Source of the DNA: Henckelia pumila
Taxonomy: Eukaryota; Streptophyta; Magnoliopsida; Lamiales; Gesneriaceae
NCBI RefSeq assembly: GCF_033568475.1
Contig: NC_133122.1
Location: forward strand, 146,644,861-146,708,860
Reading direction: 5' to 3'
DNA: 64,000 nt
Part shown: in pieces, positions 46,643 to 57,878 of the stretch
Numbering within the stretch: the stretch's first letter is position 1
Layout of the letters: each line of letters begins with the position of its first letter
Program-made: the position numbers and the translations under genes
Notes under the pieces: model-generated
The model's database searches: none
The model's input: only the letters and a program-made list of their open reading frames with translations
Told to the model about the DNA's origin: nothing

Positions 46643-47981
46643 TGTAGTGACCCTTACCCGGATCACCTACTAAACAGAACTTAGGCATGCAATTAACTTA
46701 ATAAAACAGATATCAGAATAAAACTGCGGAAACCATAAAATAGTTTACAACCCCAAGTAAAGGAATCTGTAATTATCCAATAATATACAACCAAATCGAA
46801 TAGCTGTATAAAACCCAAACAACAGTAATAAAACCTAGACGAAGCTCCAGCTGGCCAACCACTGACTAGCCCCTCCTGGATCCACCCTCCTCGTCCAATC
46901 GCAAACCTGCCCCATGGAATAGGGTGTCCAGAAAATACAGAGTACGAGACGTGAGCATAAAACGCTCAGCACGAGAGTATGAGTATACATGCATGCAAAG
47001 TGAACTCCCTATAGACTCGAGGTCAAGGATCAGATAACAGAGACAGACCGGGCCCTGGTATGTAGCACGCTGTGCCGTCGCTTCAGGAGGTGGCTCCCAT
47101 ACCGAGATAACCGTGGATACGCCGGACCCAAATCGATGGAAGTCCATCCACTAACAGGATAGGGTACAACCCTACTACAGACATCTCGAAGGAGATACAG
47201 CAAGATGCAAATGAATGCAGCATAATATCATGGCATATAAATCATGCAATCATATAATACATGCATACTCAGTCAGGATATCTCGAACAGTACTTTCGTA
47301 CCTCAAATACCAGGTAGGCACTACCAGCTCTAAGTCCAAGCCTAAAGTCCGCCTACACAGCGAAATGATACTACTATCATTACAGTGCTCTAAAAGCCTT
47401 AACTAAGCTATTGCATACTCCTAAATATTTATAGGAAGCAAAAGCTATACCTTCGTCCGTCGTTAGCCCTTTGATATCGATGCCTCCAGAACTTGGGCAC
47501 AACTCCGCTACGACTATCGAACGCCTCTCCGACCTCTGGACCAAGCCAAAGAAGACTAGAACAGCTCGAATATGACTAGAAATAGAGAGGAAATCCGGAA
47601 TTGGCAAGGAGAAATGAAGTCTCGGCCTTCTATTTATAGACAACGATCGGAACTTCCGATCCTTGATCGGAATGTCCGAACCCCGATCGGAACGTCCGAT
47701 CCTGCCATCGGAGCTTCCGAAGATCCTGATCTGCCACGTGTCAAAATATCATTTGTTGACTCCGGATAGGGGTGATCGGAACGTCCGATCCTGATCAGAG
47801 CTTCCGATCCAGCCACACGTCATGGATGACGTAATATCATCGGTGCCTCCGATCCTCATCGGAGCTTCCGATCCCGATCGGAGCTTTCGATCGTCCCTTC
47901 GGAGCTTCCGATCCGTCCAATCCCCAATTTACTTAATTAGCATTAATCCTTAATTACTCAATTAGGGTTCGGGCTACTACA
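46643..47981 (-). repeat. 5' LTR of the Tekay element with promoter
   Basis: It holds ten near-identical 17-bp dyads of the form GATCGGARCKTCCGATC between about 47643 and 47915 in U3. On the minus strand these precede the TATA box at 47638-47631 (TATAAATA) and GGCCGAGA. All six substitutions that separate it from the 3' LTR read A or T here and G or C in the other copy. Confidence 0.9.
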
Positions 47982-49127
47982 ATCTTCAAGATGCATTGCA
48001 TAGTTATCGAATCTCGAACAACTCTCGATGCACCAATGGTTGTTGATTCGATCAGGATATATGGATGAAGGGACCGTACTGTACGCTAACCAAAATCTAC
48101 TGGTTCTTGCAGGCACTATCAGTGATACCTAGGGAATCATGGGGCGATGTTGCTAGGCGCTCTTACCATGATTCAATGGGTAAGTCAGAAATTGTTGTTT
48201 CGAGTCACAAGGAGTTGTGAGCCCACGGCTAGCTGTATCCCTGAACCATTGAGGGTCACACAAGTAATGGATTACTAAACCCCGTTGAGATAGTTAAATT
48301 TAAAGAGTTAAATTTAATGAAAGAGAAGTTGGACTTCTTAACTAAAGGGAGTGGAATTTCCTAAAATGACATATGGATGGACATTTTTGGAAATCACTGA
48401 ATTCGGATTCAGAAAAATTATCTTGACTTTAAAAGATGCAGAAATGGTTTCTGTGCACATTGGTGAAATCAGTTTATCAATCGGAGTCATGATGAATTTT
48501 ATATTAATTTTTATAATAACAGGCTTGGCTTGTTGGGCTTAAGTTATGGATTATGGGCCCTAAAGAGTTAGAGTCCTAATATAATTATAACTTAATCTAG
48601 TCTAGAAATTATCTATAAATATAGGTGTAGTGTTCGAAAATTGGAGGCATTCCATCCTTGAAATTTTCGAAAAACAATTATAATATTCTAAGGGAATTTC
48701 GATTTCTCTATTCTCCTTTTTGAGAAAATTCGGTCTGTGATTTTTCTGAAAAGTCACTTTCTGAATTAACAGATCAAATCTGTTTATTCTCTACGATAAA
48801 CATCTGATTGATTTCTAGTGCAATCAATCAGAGGGTTTCTGTTTTCTATTCGTGGACCTAATTCCGGAGATTGATCAAGCAAGTCATCGGTTCCCGGGAT
48901 TTACAAGAAGAACAGATTAAATTCTGTTGGAGTTCATAATCAAGCCTTAGCTTGAAGAGGTAAAAATATTTAATTGTGAATTTATATTTTTACTTGCAAG
49001 ATTTTAATCTTTTGGATTTGATACCCACGATATGGAATCGTTCCATATCAAAAAATAAAAATTTTAAACTTCCGCTGCTCCGGGTATCACATCCGTGGGA
49101 TCAGAGAACGCGTGTTCCAACAGTATT

Positions 49128-50208
49128 AGTGGCGAGATCCTTAACAATATTCTCCAAAAAATCATCAGGGGTTTGAATTTGACGGGGTTGCAATTTTTGA
49201 GGATATGATGGCCTATATGGTTGATTATTCGGTTGTACATGAGGTGCAACCTGGTTCATTAAAGGATTATCATATCTGAGATTCAGATGATATCTCCAAC
49301 CTGAATTATATGTGTTTGAGTAAAGATCATACTTTGTTTGTGGTTGCCAGGGAAATCCTCATGTTGCATTGACTTGCTCAAGAGATTCATCTTGAAGTGT
49401 GGGACACATACCAGTTGAATGCCCCATTGCAGCGCAAATTCCTTATACCTTCACATTTTGTTCATTACCTACAGAAATTTGACGCACAAAAGACTTCAAA
49501 CTAATCAGTTGTTTTTAAAGGGAAGAAACATTTACCTCATTGTTCTTCTTGGGCGAGGGGTCAAGCCTACTAATACTAAATTGTTGAGAATTGATTGCCA
49601 TATTTGCAATTAAATTTCTGGCATCTTGCGGTGTTATGTCTAAGAAAACTCCTCCAATGGCAGAATACACCATGCTCCTATCATAGGATAAAAGACCTTC
49701 ATAACAATACTGAATTAAGAGATTTTCACTTATCTGATGTTGCGGACAACTAGCACAAAGCTTTTTGAAGCACTCCCAATATCCGCGAAGTGACTTCCCC
49801 TATATTGCTTAATGGCATATATCTCCTTCCTGATGTTTGTTTCTCTCGACGTTGGAAAATACTTCTCCAAGAAAATTCTCTTCATCTCATTCCAAGTTAT
49901 TATGGATCCATGAGGTAGATAATACTGTCAATCCTTTGTAGCATCCTTTAGAGAAAAAGGAAAAGCTCTTAGCTGAATTTTTTTCTCTGTCACTCCAGCT
50001 TGTTTCATGCTTGTGAAAACAACATGAAAATCCATCAAATATTTATGGGTTCCTCACCTGCAAGACCATGAAAGGAAGACAAAAGATGTATTAGTTCAGA
50101 TTTTAGTTCAAAAGTAGTGGTAGCCTCTAAAGTATTAAAAGTAAAGCATAAAGGCTGTTGATTCAAATCGGGGATGCCAAGCTGTCTCAAGCTCATATTT
50201 GCAGCCAT
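49128..50208 (-). pseudogene. Athila-type gag, N-terminal and middle part
   Basis: The ATG at 50208-50206 begins MAANMSLRQLGIPDLNQQ and continues FELKSELIHLLSSFHGLAGE, the usual Athila gag opening. The part next to the nested insertions reads NSGWRYH.NLRYDNPL and QPYRPSYPQ before DDFLENIVKDLATNT at 49128. The adjoining piece of the same gag continues at 29084. Several stops and frameshifts lie between about 49350 and 50050. Confidence 0.85.
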
Positions 50209-51418
50209 CTTGTCTCTAGATTCTTCAAAATCAACCTCTTCTTCTTCTTCTTCTTCTTCTTCTTCTTCTTCTTCTTCTTCTTCTTCAGATATTTTTGAGA
50301 CTCCTTCCGTTGATGAAAGGTTCTTTCTATCTCAGGATCGTAGGAAAATTCTTCTTTTTCTGAAGATTCACCTACATGCATGAGAAAACAAGAAAAACAC
50401 TAGAGAAAATATTAAAAACAAGGATAAAACAAAAAACAATAACACAAATAAATCAAACGCCGCCTCTTCGGCAACGAAGACAAAATTTGGTAGCGCTTTG
50501 TCGTGTCACGCCCAAATTAGCCCACTCAAATTAAATAAATGAATATGTAGTAGCGAAAGTAGAGATCGTTCCCACAAGGAGGATTGAATTTTATTGTGCT
50601 AAAAATTAAAAAATCCAAAAGTAAATAAAATGGGGCTTTTTTGTTTGTTCAGATTAACTTCTAAAAATTTAGAAAATAAAGAAATACCTACTCTAACATT
50701 CAAATTAACCAGCATGAAAAATTAACATTTAAATTCACTAACAATCAATGAAACAAGCTTTGGTATCGGTCGATTACACCCTTGAAGTTTATTAACTCGA
50801 TCATTGATTCTCTGAAAATAATCAATTCTTATTTGAATATTCATGATTGAAATATAATTTCTACATCACCTTAATTTTTAGTTGAATAGAAATAAACGTT
50901 CTAAATTAAATTTTACCAATTAATCAACCAAAATACAAGCGATCAAAGTTTAAATCAAAGATAGCATTAAAAATAGTGATATTGATGAATCTAAACAACA
51001 CAAATACAAGTGGTTGTGTTTAATTTAGTCAAGTGATGTTCCTACGAATTAATAAATTCAAAAGCATAATTTGTAAGGAATAATTGGTTACACATAAAAT
51101 CATATTCAGATGTTGTCATTAGATGTTGACAACATCTTCAATAACATGCAGCTGAAAACTATAAAAGCGTGAATAAAATAAACTATCAACCAAATAATCA
51201 GACTCAAATATTTAAGCAAGAGTACAAAGTACTCCTGCAACGCCTCACGGCTAAACTTTCACTAGAAAATAAATCAAAGAGTTTACAAAATCCTAAAACT
51301 AGTGAATTATTGTAAAAATCAATTTACTTAAAGCATGTGAGAAAATAAAGAATAAAAACATCTTATAAACACTATATACGAAATATAATAAAGAAAACAA
51401 AGTAAGGAGATGAATCCT
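50209..51418 (-). other. Athila leader and part of its 5' LTR (inferred)
   Basis: On the minus strand, upstream of gag, GCGCTACCAAATTTTG...TTCGTTGCCGAAGAGG (about 50505-50465) resembles the Athila/Tat primer-site region. Beyond it, to about 51418, the AT-rich sequence has no ORF and is probably LTR. A (TTC)n microsatellite lies at 50238-50286. Confidence 0.5.
50238..50286. repeat. (TTC)n microsatellite
   Basis: About 16 TTC units on the plus strand (GAA on minus), 30 bp from the Athila gag start. Confidence 0.95.
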
Positions 51419-52178
51419 TGACGCCAAAAGCACACGAGAACAACACACTCTATGATCTTCGATCTTCAAGTGTTTCCAAATCTTCAAGAAAATCAAGTAA
51501 ACACGACCAACATGTGCTTCAGAAGATCTCCAGAATTCTCTCAAGTTACACGCACAAAAAGTTCTCAGAAAATCTCACTTGTCCGTCTATCTCTCTTAAT
51601 TCTTGTACACGCCTCCTTCATAAATATAGACAAATAATCCTTCTTTTCTATATTTCCTTGTAGGCGTGCGACTCTTATAAAAAGAAAGATTTGATCTTTA
51701 TTTCAATCTACAAATATAAGGTAACAAAGATATGAGAAATATAAGATATTATCATAATATCTCAAATCTAATCAATTTAGGAAATAAATCAATTGATACT
51801 TGAAGTCCAAGAAAAGAAAAATATGTTAAATAATCTTTTTAATTTAGAGAGAATATTTGCAAGGAAATAAATATTCCCTTCAATCTCTCACTTTTTGCCT
51901 TTCTGGACAAACACACATTTAGTTCACACAAAACAACTACCCTTTACTCAAAACTCCTCCTGAATATAAGAATCAAGTCTCCCCCTCAATCTAAGTAGAG
52001 GTGTTGGGTAAGATGTTGACAACATCTTTGCACAACACTTATCATCAACAAACTTAGAGAATAAAACAATAACTTGAAAAACACATCAGAGAGAAAAAAA
52101 AAAACTTTGATTAAGATCAAAACAGGAGCACATTAAAAACTAACACAACAAACTTAAAAAATAAAAGAAATAAAGAAA

Positions 52179-54174
52179 CTAGAACTGGTTGTTGGAAGAC
52201 TCTCCTTCATCATCAGCAACAGCATCCTCAGTTCCTGCAGATTCACCTTCAACATCATATACTCCCATTTTTTGTCCAAAAGAGGGACAAACTCCGAGCA
52301 GACTTTCATAATGAGCTTTCAAAACCTCATAATAGGCAATGTTCGGCTTTAGCTTGACTAATATTCTGCTCAATATGGAGTAATTGAGCTCGAATGAATG
52401 TGGTGTCAACTGTCTGAGATGAAGATAGGGCAACAAACAGGGCAGTGGCAAGGGGCGGTGTAGGCAACATCTGCCACAATATCCTCAGCAACATTTGTTT
52501 CGGACCAAGGAAGATCTATCTTTCTGTTTCCTAAATTTAAGCAGAGTTAGGGCTATCTTCAAATCTTCACCCGCTTCAGTTAAGCTTTCATCTTAATCTT
52601 TTTCAATGCCTTGACTCACCATCATGGGATAAATCAGAGATGGATAAGGGAGCTTGAAAGTGACTTGTATACAGTCAGCAAAGTCCATGACCGTGTCAAA
52701 TACAAATCGGCCAAATTAAAGGCTGATCATGTACCAATAGCATACAAAAAATGTGCCCGATGTTTTGTGACAATGGTGGAGTTTCTGGTTCACGGCAGTT
52801 TAATGCAGAACAGAGTAAAGAGATGTAAGCTTAGCCGCAGACATCTTCTGTGGGTGAGCTGGAAATTTTGTAACAAAACCACCAGTGATAATCGAAGTCA
52901 TCACATCTAGTGTACACAGCTCAGCAGCATCGACATTGGGAGACTGAAAGAACCCATTTATCACAGAAGGGCTAAATTCAAAAATCTATCCCCTCACATA
53001 CACCTTCCCATACTTAGCGTACCTTGGATCCTTCACAGCATCATTCAGATTTCATTAAAATTCCAAGACCAGAGGTCTATAGTAAGGAGTAGCGTATGTT
53101 ACAGCAGCAAGAATATTTCTCATTTTGAAAAAATTTACCATATTTTGCTCTTCATATGCCGCCAAATCAATGTTGTGGTCCTCATAGAAGTCGCGATTGG
53201 CATAGTGTTGCCAATCATTAGCAACATTCTCAGAATAGAAGGAGGAAGCTTATATTGTAGTCTTCAGCCAAAGCAGCATCCAAGGTGTTGTCAGGAGTGT
53301 CGGTAGCACCTTCAGAAACATCTTTCTCAGAACCACTCTCATATTCAAAGGACTCACCCTCGAGATATTTCTCAGCATCAGAAGCTTCACTCGATTTAGA
53401 GCTGGAAGTATCAGATTGGTGTGGATGATTTTCAGCATATTCCTGCATCATCTCCTCGTTGGGTTCATCTTCTGAGATAGAAAGAGTAGCAGTAGAAGTT
53501 TGTCCTTAGCTTGCTTCATCTTAGCCATGAACTTGGCTATGGATACTTCCTCATCATCATAGAATGCTAGAGGAGTGGTAGTAGCAGATGGTTCAGGAAC
53601 ATAAATAGATGCAGAGGCATATTTATCAACAGCAGTAGGAGAGGCAGTTTGAGTCTCTGTGGAAGAAGACTCACCATTAGACGAGGAATCATCAAATAAT
53701 TCACTCTCAGCAGCAAATGGTACTGGAATCGCAGGAAATTTGTGCAGCAGCAGTTTCTGTTGTTTTCTTTGTACGAGCTTTCACTACAAATTCTTGATCG
53801 GCACTATCATCCCCTAAAGTATACTCGGTATCAATCAAAGAGGGACGGGATTACTGGCCCTTACCACGAAAATGCTTGGAGGTAGTACAATCTGGGTTAT
53901 AACCAGCTTGACTTTTGGAGCGGCGAGTCAAGAGTTTCGCGGGAAATACCTTGTTCAGAGTAGAAAGGTCTGGCAAATTCTCCACGTCTAACTCATTACC
54001 AGGCTCTCCTGGAGCAATGGAGTCCAGGGGCACAAGTTCTTCAGGAATGGGAACAAGAGCCCGCTCGATCACAGGGTGTGATGGAGAAGATGTTGGCACA
54101 TCCTTCTCAACATCTGGCTTGTAACTCATCTCCGAGCGAATATCGTGAGAATCAAATTGATTTTTTGTCATCAA
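52179..54174 (-). pseudogene. Env-like / putative plant transposon protein ORF, decayed
   Basis: Read from 54174 downward. The N-terminal part is acidic, Pro/Ser-rich and disordered (PVIERALVPIPEELVPLDS), then AKLLTRRSKS. An acidic Ser/Glu-rich stretch (53451-53260) follows. A conserved segment is then readable in pieces: ANRDFYEDHNIDL, DPRYAKYGKVYVRG, FEFSPSVINGFFQSPNV and TGGFVTKFPAHP. This pattern is known from the extra ORF of SIRE/Athila-type plant retroelements and the Pfam family for putative plant transposon protein. The C-terminal part is 52451-52179. At least six stops break it. No catalytic activity is known for this family. Confidence 0.6.
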
Positions 54175-54391
54175 ACATGCGAGATAGAAACAGAGAAAAT
54201 ATTAGGGCAAGAGAAAAACAGAGGCGACAAGCGATCAGAGGGAAAACGAAGAGCATAAGGGGAAATACTAAATTCCAAAAATAGAGATACACTTAATATA
54301 TACTATAATACACCTTCTCTCCTAATGACAATCGAATTGATCGTCCCCTCTCAACGGTAAATTTAATCCCAAAAGCACACGAGAACAACAC
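54140..54391. repeat. 250-bp segment duplicated at 55438-55687
   Basis: From AATATCGTGAGAATCAAATT through GACAATCGAATTGATCGTC to CACACGAGAACAAC the two copies differ at only a handful of positions. The segment spans the start of the env-like ORF, its upstream region and the first bases of the LTR-like repeat. The second copy sits inside the gypsy LTR at 55196-56668. Confidence 0.85.
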
Positions 54392-54835
54392 ACTCTATGA
54401 TCTTTGATCTTCAAGTGTTTTCCAAATCTTCAAGGCAATCAAGTAAACCCGACCAACATGTACTTCAGAAGATCTCCAGAATTCTCTCAAGTTACACGCA
54501 CAAAAGTTCTCAGAAAATCTCACTTGACCGTCTATCTCTCTTAATTCTTGTACACTCATCTTTCATAAATATACGCAAAAGATTCATTCTCTTCTATCTT
54601 TCTTTGTAGGTGTGTGACTCTTATCAAAAGAAAGATTTGATCTTTATTTTAATCTAAAAAGATAAGGTAACAAAGATATGAGAAATATAAGATATTATCA
54701 TAATATCTCAAACTCAAATCTAATCAATTAAGGAAATAAATCAATTGATACTTGAAGACCAAGAAAGGCAAAAAGATTTTAAATAATATTTTTAATTTAG
54801 AGAGGATATTTGCAAGGAAATAAATATTCCCTTCA

Positions 54836-55195
54836 GACATTATCAATCATATTTTCATCACAAATTAGATAGATCAAACAATTACGGATTTGATATATAA
54901 TTTAGCTTAAGATTATATAAAAATTATTAGGCTATCAAGCTAATAATCAAACACACAGCCATAATAAATAAATTCAAACAACTATTGATTTTCAAACCAA
55001 AATCAACCAATGAAATGTATCAAAATATCACTACAAAAATAAAACTTCAAGATATCGTCTTCCTCAACCAAGAATTAAAACTTAGCAACGAAGAGCCATG
55101 AAATCTCAAGAAAAAATTGATGAAAAAAAAAGAATCTAAGAACAAAGGGAGATAAACCTAGCTTCCAAACACGTTCCATACTTTTGTAACGCCCG
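54836..55195 (-). other. AT-rich DNA, probably rest of the Athila LTR
   Basis: Non-coding. It contains sequence of the kind found in Athila LTRs (AAGATATCGTCTTCCTCAAC ... AACGAAGAGCC) but no independent proof. It lies between the env-like element and the next LTR. Confidence 0.35.
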
Positions 55196-55761
55196 TAAAT
55201 TCGTTAAGTAAATCTCGCGTGCATAACTAGGGAATTTAATGATTTAAAAATAAGTTAAAAATGAGTTAAATGATTTTTTATGTACTATTATGTGTATTAT
55301 GTGATTTATTTGCATGTTTTAAATTTTATTTTAGAATTTAACCCGATATTATTAAATTTATGAATTTTTTTAGAAAATTTAATTTTCGATAACGTAAACG
55401 GAACCGTGGACGAACGAGATGAAGATTTTCGTGAGAATATCGTGAGAATCAAATTGATTTTTTGCCATCAAACATGCGAGATAGAAACAGAGAAAATATT
55501 AGGGCAAGAGAAAAACAGAGGCGACAAGCGATCAGAGGGAAAACGAAGAGCATAAGGGGAAATACTAAATTCCAAAAATAGAGATACACTCAATATATAC
55601 TATAATACACCTTCTCTCCTAATGACAATCGAATTGATCGTCCCCTCTCAACAGTAACTTTAATCCCAAAAGCACACGAGAACAACTAAGGTTTTTACTA
55701 AGGTTTTCAAGAGCAATAATTTAGTATTTTAAGATTTTATTTTCAGAAAATAGGAGTTTTA

Positions 55762-55809
<48 letters not shown>

Positions 55810-56668
55810 TTAGAAGCCCGATTTTCATCAAAATAAGCCATTTTAGAGGCTTTTATTAGGATTTCAAAAGCACACAACTTATTTTTCCAAAAATTATAAG
55901 TTTTATCAGATTATTTAGTGGTCATAATAGTGTTTTATCTTGGCTTATTAATAGAATTAACTCGGCCCATTTTACACACAAACATATAGCAAGTTTGGCC
56001 CTCATTTCCTTCCTTACATCACGTTATCACCATTCAGCCGCCTCTTTCATTCATCAAACGTCACTCCCCTTCACTGCACACACACAACATGATCCCATTG
56101 AATATAAATCTAAGCTTTGACGTCCCGTTCGTCCCGGAGAGCGATCTACGCGTCGGTAACGTATATTCGAGCGTATATAACGCAAAGGCGCATCTCGAAT
56201 CCATTCTTGATCACCATTTAAGTCATAATACACTTTTTTAAGAATGAATGATCATATTATGCATGTGCATGTGGTTTATAATGATAAATTTCATGGTTCA
56301 TGCATGCCTCTCACGTTTTTGACATGTAGTTTGGATTTTGAGTGTTTTCTGACCCAGGGCAGTTCGAGGGGCTGTGCCACCGGTTTGGGGTCTGAGTCAG
56401 GGTCCCTAGGGTCGTGTTAGGGTGGCTGACTCGTGATAGTTGCTGGTTGAAGGTTGGAATCCAGTTGAGTCTAGGGAGGATCGCGCGCGGCTGCTTGGGG
56501 AAACTTGGAGTCGGGTGGTCCATGCAGGTGATGGTTAGAGCTGAGTCAGGTCTGGTTAGGACCGACAGGACCCTGGGTTGGTCTTGCCGGTGGGGCTCCG
56601 GCCAAGGGTGGCCGGAGCAAGGCGGCCGAAGGGCTGAGAGGAGGCTGCACACGAGAGGGGTAAAGGAT
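55196..56668 (+). mobile_element. Gypsy LTR fragment
   Basis: Begins TGTAACGCCCGTAAATTC and has the composition of Tat/Retand-like LTRs, with a GC-rich 3' part (56340-56668). It is interrupted by the duplicated 250-bp segment at 55438-55687 and by a microsatellite, and is cut at about 56668 against a copia gag-protease fragment. Confidence 0.5.
55762..55809. repeat. (AT)n(GT)n compound microsatellite
   Basis: About 12 AT units followed by about 12 GT units. Confidence 0.95.
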
Positions 56669-57878
56669 CCCTTTTGAACAAAATGAAAATTCTTCGTCAA
56701 TACAAACTTATTCGATTCAAATTCCAGCCTAAACCCATGTTTGACCAGTGATGACCTCGACACCAGATTTTTATTTATTTCAAGAACGTGTAGCACTTCA
56801 GCGAGAGTCACCTCCATTCCAGACGTCCAACTTTTCCTAACCTCACAATGTCAGATGTAGCAGAGTTTCCCATAAATAATTTTCTCCCAGAAGTCGGAGC
56901 ATATGTGAAAAAAAATCTCTTTATCGGAGCATATGTGGCTGGTAGCACCCGCATTAACCCACCACTCATTAGGGTTGACCACCATCTTCGTTTCAAACAC
57001 AACTATGGTTAAATCCAAATATGATATATCAAATGGTACTGACATTTCTTGAGCCACATTGGCTTGTTGTTTTTATTTCTTTTGAAGCCTGCAATCTTTT
57101 GATTTATAATTTGGTTTTCCGCAATTGTAGCAACATCCTTGAAACTTCTTCTTTTTGTTTGATTGATATTTTTTTTTCCCAGCCACGAACTTCCTCTTCT
57201 TTCACCTATTGTTAATTGACTCCAAAATATTCACTTTGCTGCTAACTTCTTGTTGCTTTTCTCGGTGTTTCGATTGTCCTCTTCTATCCTTAATCTCACA
57301 ATTAGATCCTCCATCCCCATCTCCTTTCTCTTGTGCTTCAGATAGTTCTTGAAGTCCTTCCACAATGAAGGGAGTTTCTCAATTAGCGCAACAACTTGGA
57401 AGGACTCATGACTCATCCCCTCCGAATGAATTTCGTGCAGTAGTACTTGTATTTCCTGCACTTGACTCACTACGAATTTGGAGTCTACTATCTTGAAATC
57501 TAGAAAGCGTCCTACGATGAACTTTTTAAGACCAACGTCCTCCGCTTTTTACTTATTTTCAAGCATCTTCCAAAGTTCCTTTGCGGTTTTAACTTGACAA
57601 TACACATTGTACAATGCATTTTCAAGTCCATTGAGTATGTAGTTTTTGCATAGGAAGTCGCTTTGATTCCATGCATCAATCGCTGCCCTCCTATGAGGAT
57701 CGACCTCGTCTTTAGAAATGCTTGGAGGATCTTCCTTAAGAAACCTTTCCAAACTCAAGGTTGTGAGATAGAAAAACATTTTCTGCTGCCAACGTTTGAA
57801 TTTTGTGCCACTGAACTTTTTCGGTTTCTCCCCATGCATCGCAGAAACATTGGTTGGTGATGTTGTAGTCATCTTCAA
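56669..57878 (-). pseudogene. Copia gag and protease-region fragment
   Basis: ATG at 57878. KKFSGTKFKRWQQKMFFYL identifies the UBN2-type gag of a copia family. Further pieces run to NNRNTEKSNKKL (57231). After a zinc-knuckle region with stops comes the start of the protease region (57057-56690, VLEINKNLVSRSSLVKHG). Truncated at about 56669. Stops at about 57550 and 57230 and several frameshifts make it inactive. Confidence 0.8.

Larger units (their letters stand above)
40690..47981 (-). mobile_element. Full-length Tekay-type Ty3/gypsy element, young
   Basis: In minus orientation: 5' LTR 47981-46643, primer site 46638-46627, polyprotein 46577-42162, polypurine tract 42040-42027, 3' LTR 42026-40690. 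The 5-bp target duplication ATCTT is at 40685-40689 and 47982-47986. The LTRs (1337 and 1339 bp) differ by six substitutions and one 2-bp indel in my base-by-base reading, about 0.45%. It has all parts needed for retrotransposition in one uninterrupted frame. Confidence 0.95.
30556..49122 (+). mobile_element. Ty1/copia element, nested and dead
   Basis: 5' LTR 30556-32457, primer site 32459-32471, degenerate gag-pol 34127-39914, polypurine tract AAAGTGGGAGA before 39929, and 3' LTR 39929-49122. GTATT flanks both ends (30551-30555 and 49123-49127). It contains a solo LTR at 37652-39527 and a full Tekay element at 40690-47981. Without these it is about 9.4 kb. It interrupts the Athila gag. Confidence 0.9.
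39929..49122 (+). repeat. Copia 3' LTR, split by a Tekay element
   Basis: LTR parts 39929-40689 and 47987-49122, with ATCTT duplicated at the split. It ends TTCCAACA before GTATT at 49123. Confidence 0.9.
51419..54835 (-). mobile_element. LTR-type element reduced to an env-like ORF (SIRE/Athila-like)
   Basis: Direct repeats of about 460 bp (51423-51882 and 54370-54835) are about 90% or more identical and bracket 2.5 kb. On the minus strand each begins TGAAGGGAATATTTATTTCC. The left copy is preceded on that strand by a purine run (AAAAAGTGAGAGA, 51883-51897), as at a polypurine tract and 3' LTR. Gag and pol are absent. No target duplication or primer site could be fixed. Confidence 0.6.

Noticed and set aside
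42927..46666. Many plus-strand and off-frame ORFs across the Tekay polyprotein
   Set aside because: Shadows of the 1471-codon minus-strand frame.
50193..50383. Poly-Ser and poly-Lys ORFs
   Set aside because: Produced by the (TTC)n microsatellite.
56311..56677. Long off-frame ORFs rich in Pro/Thr/Trp
   Set aside because: They come from the GC-rich 3' part of a gypsy LTR; only the part upstream of about 56669 on the minus strand is copia.
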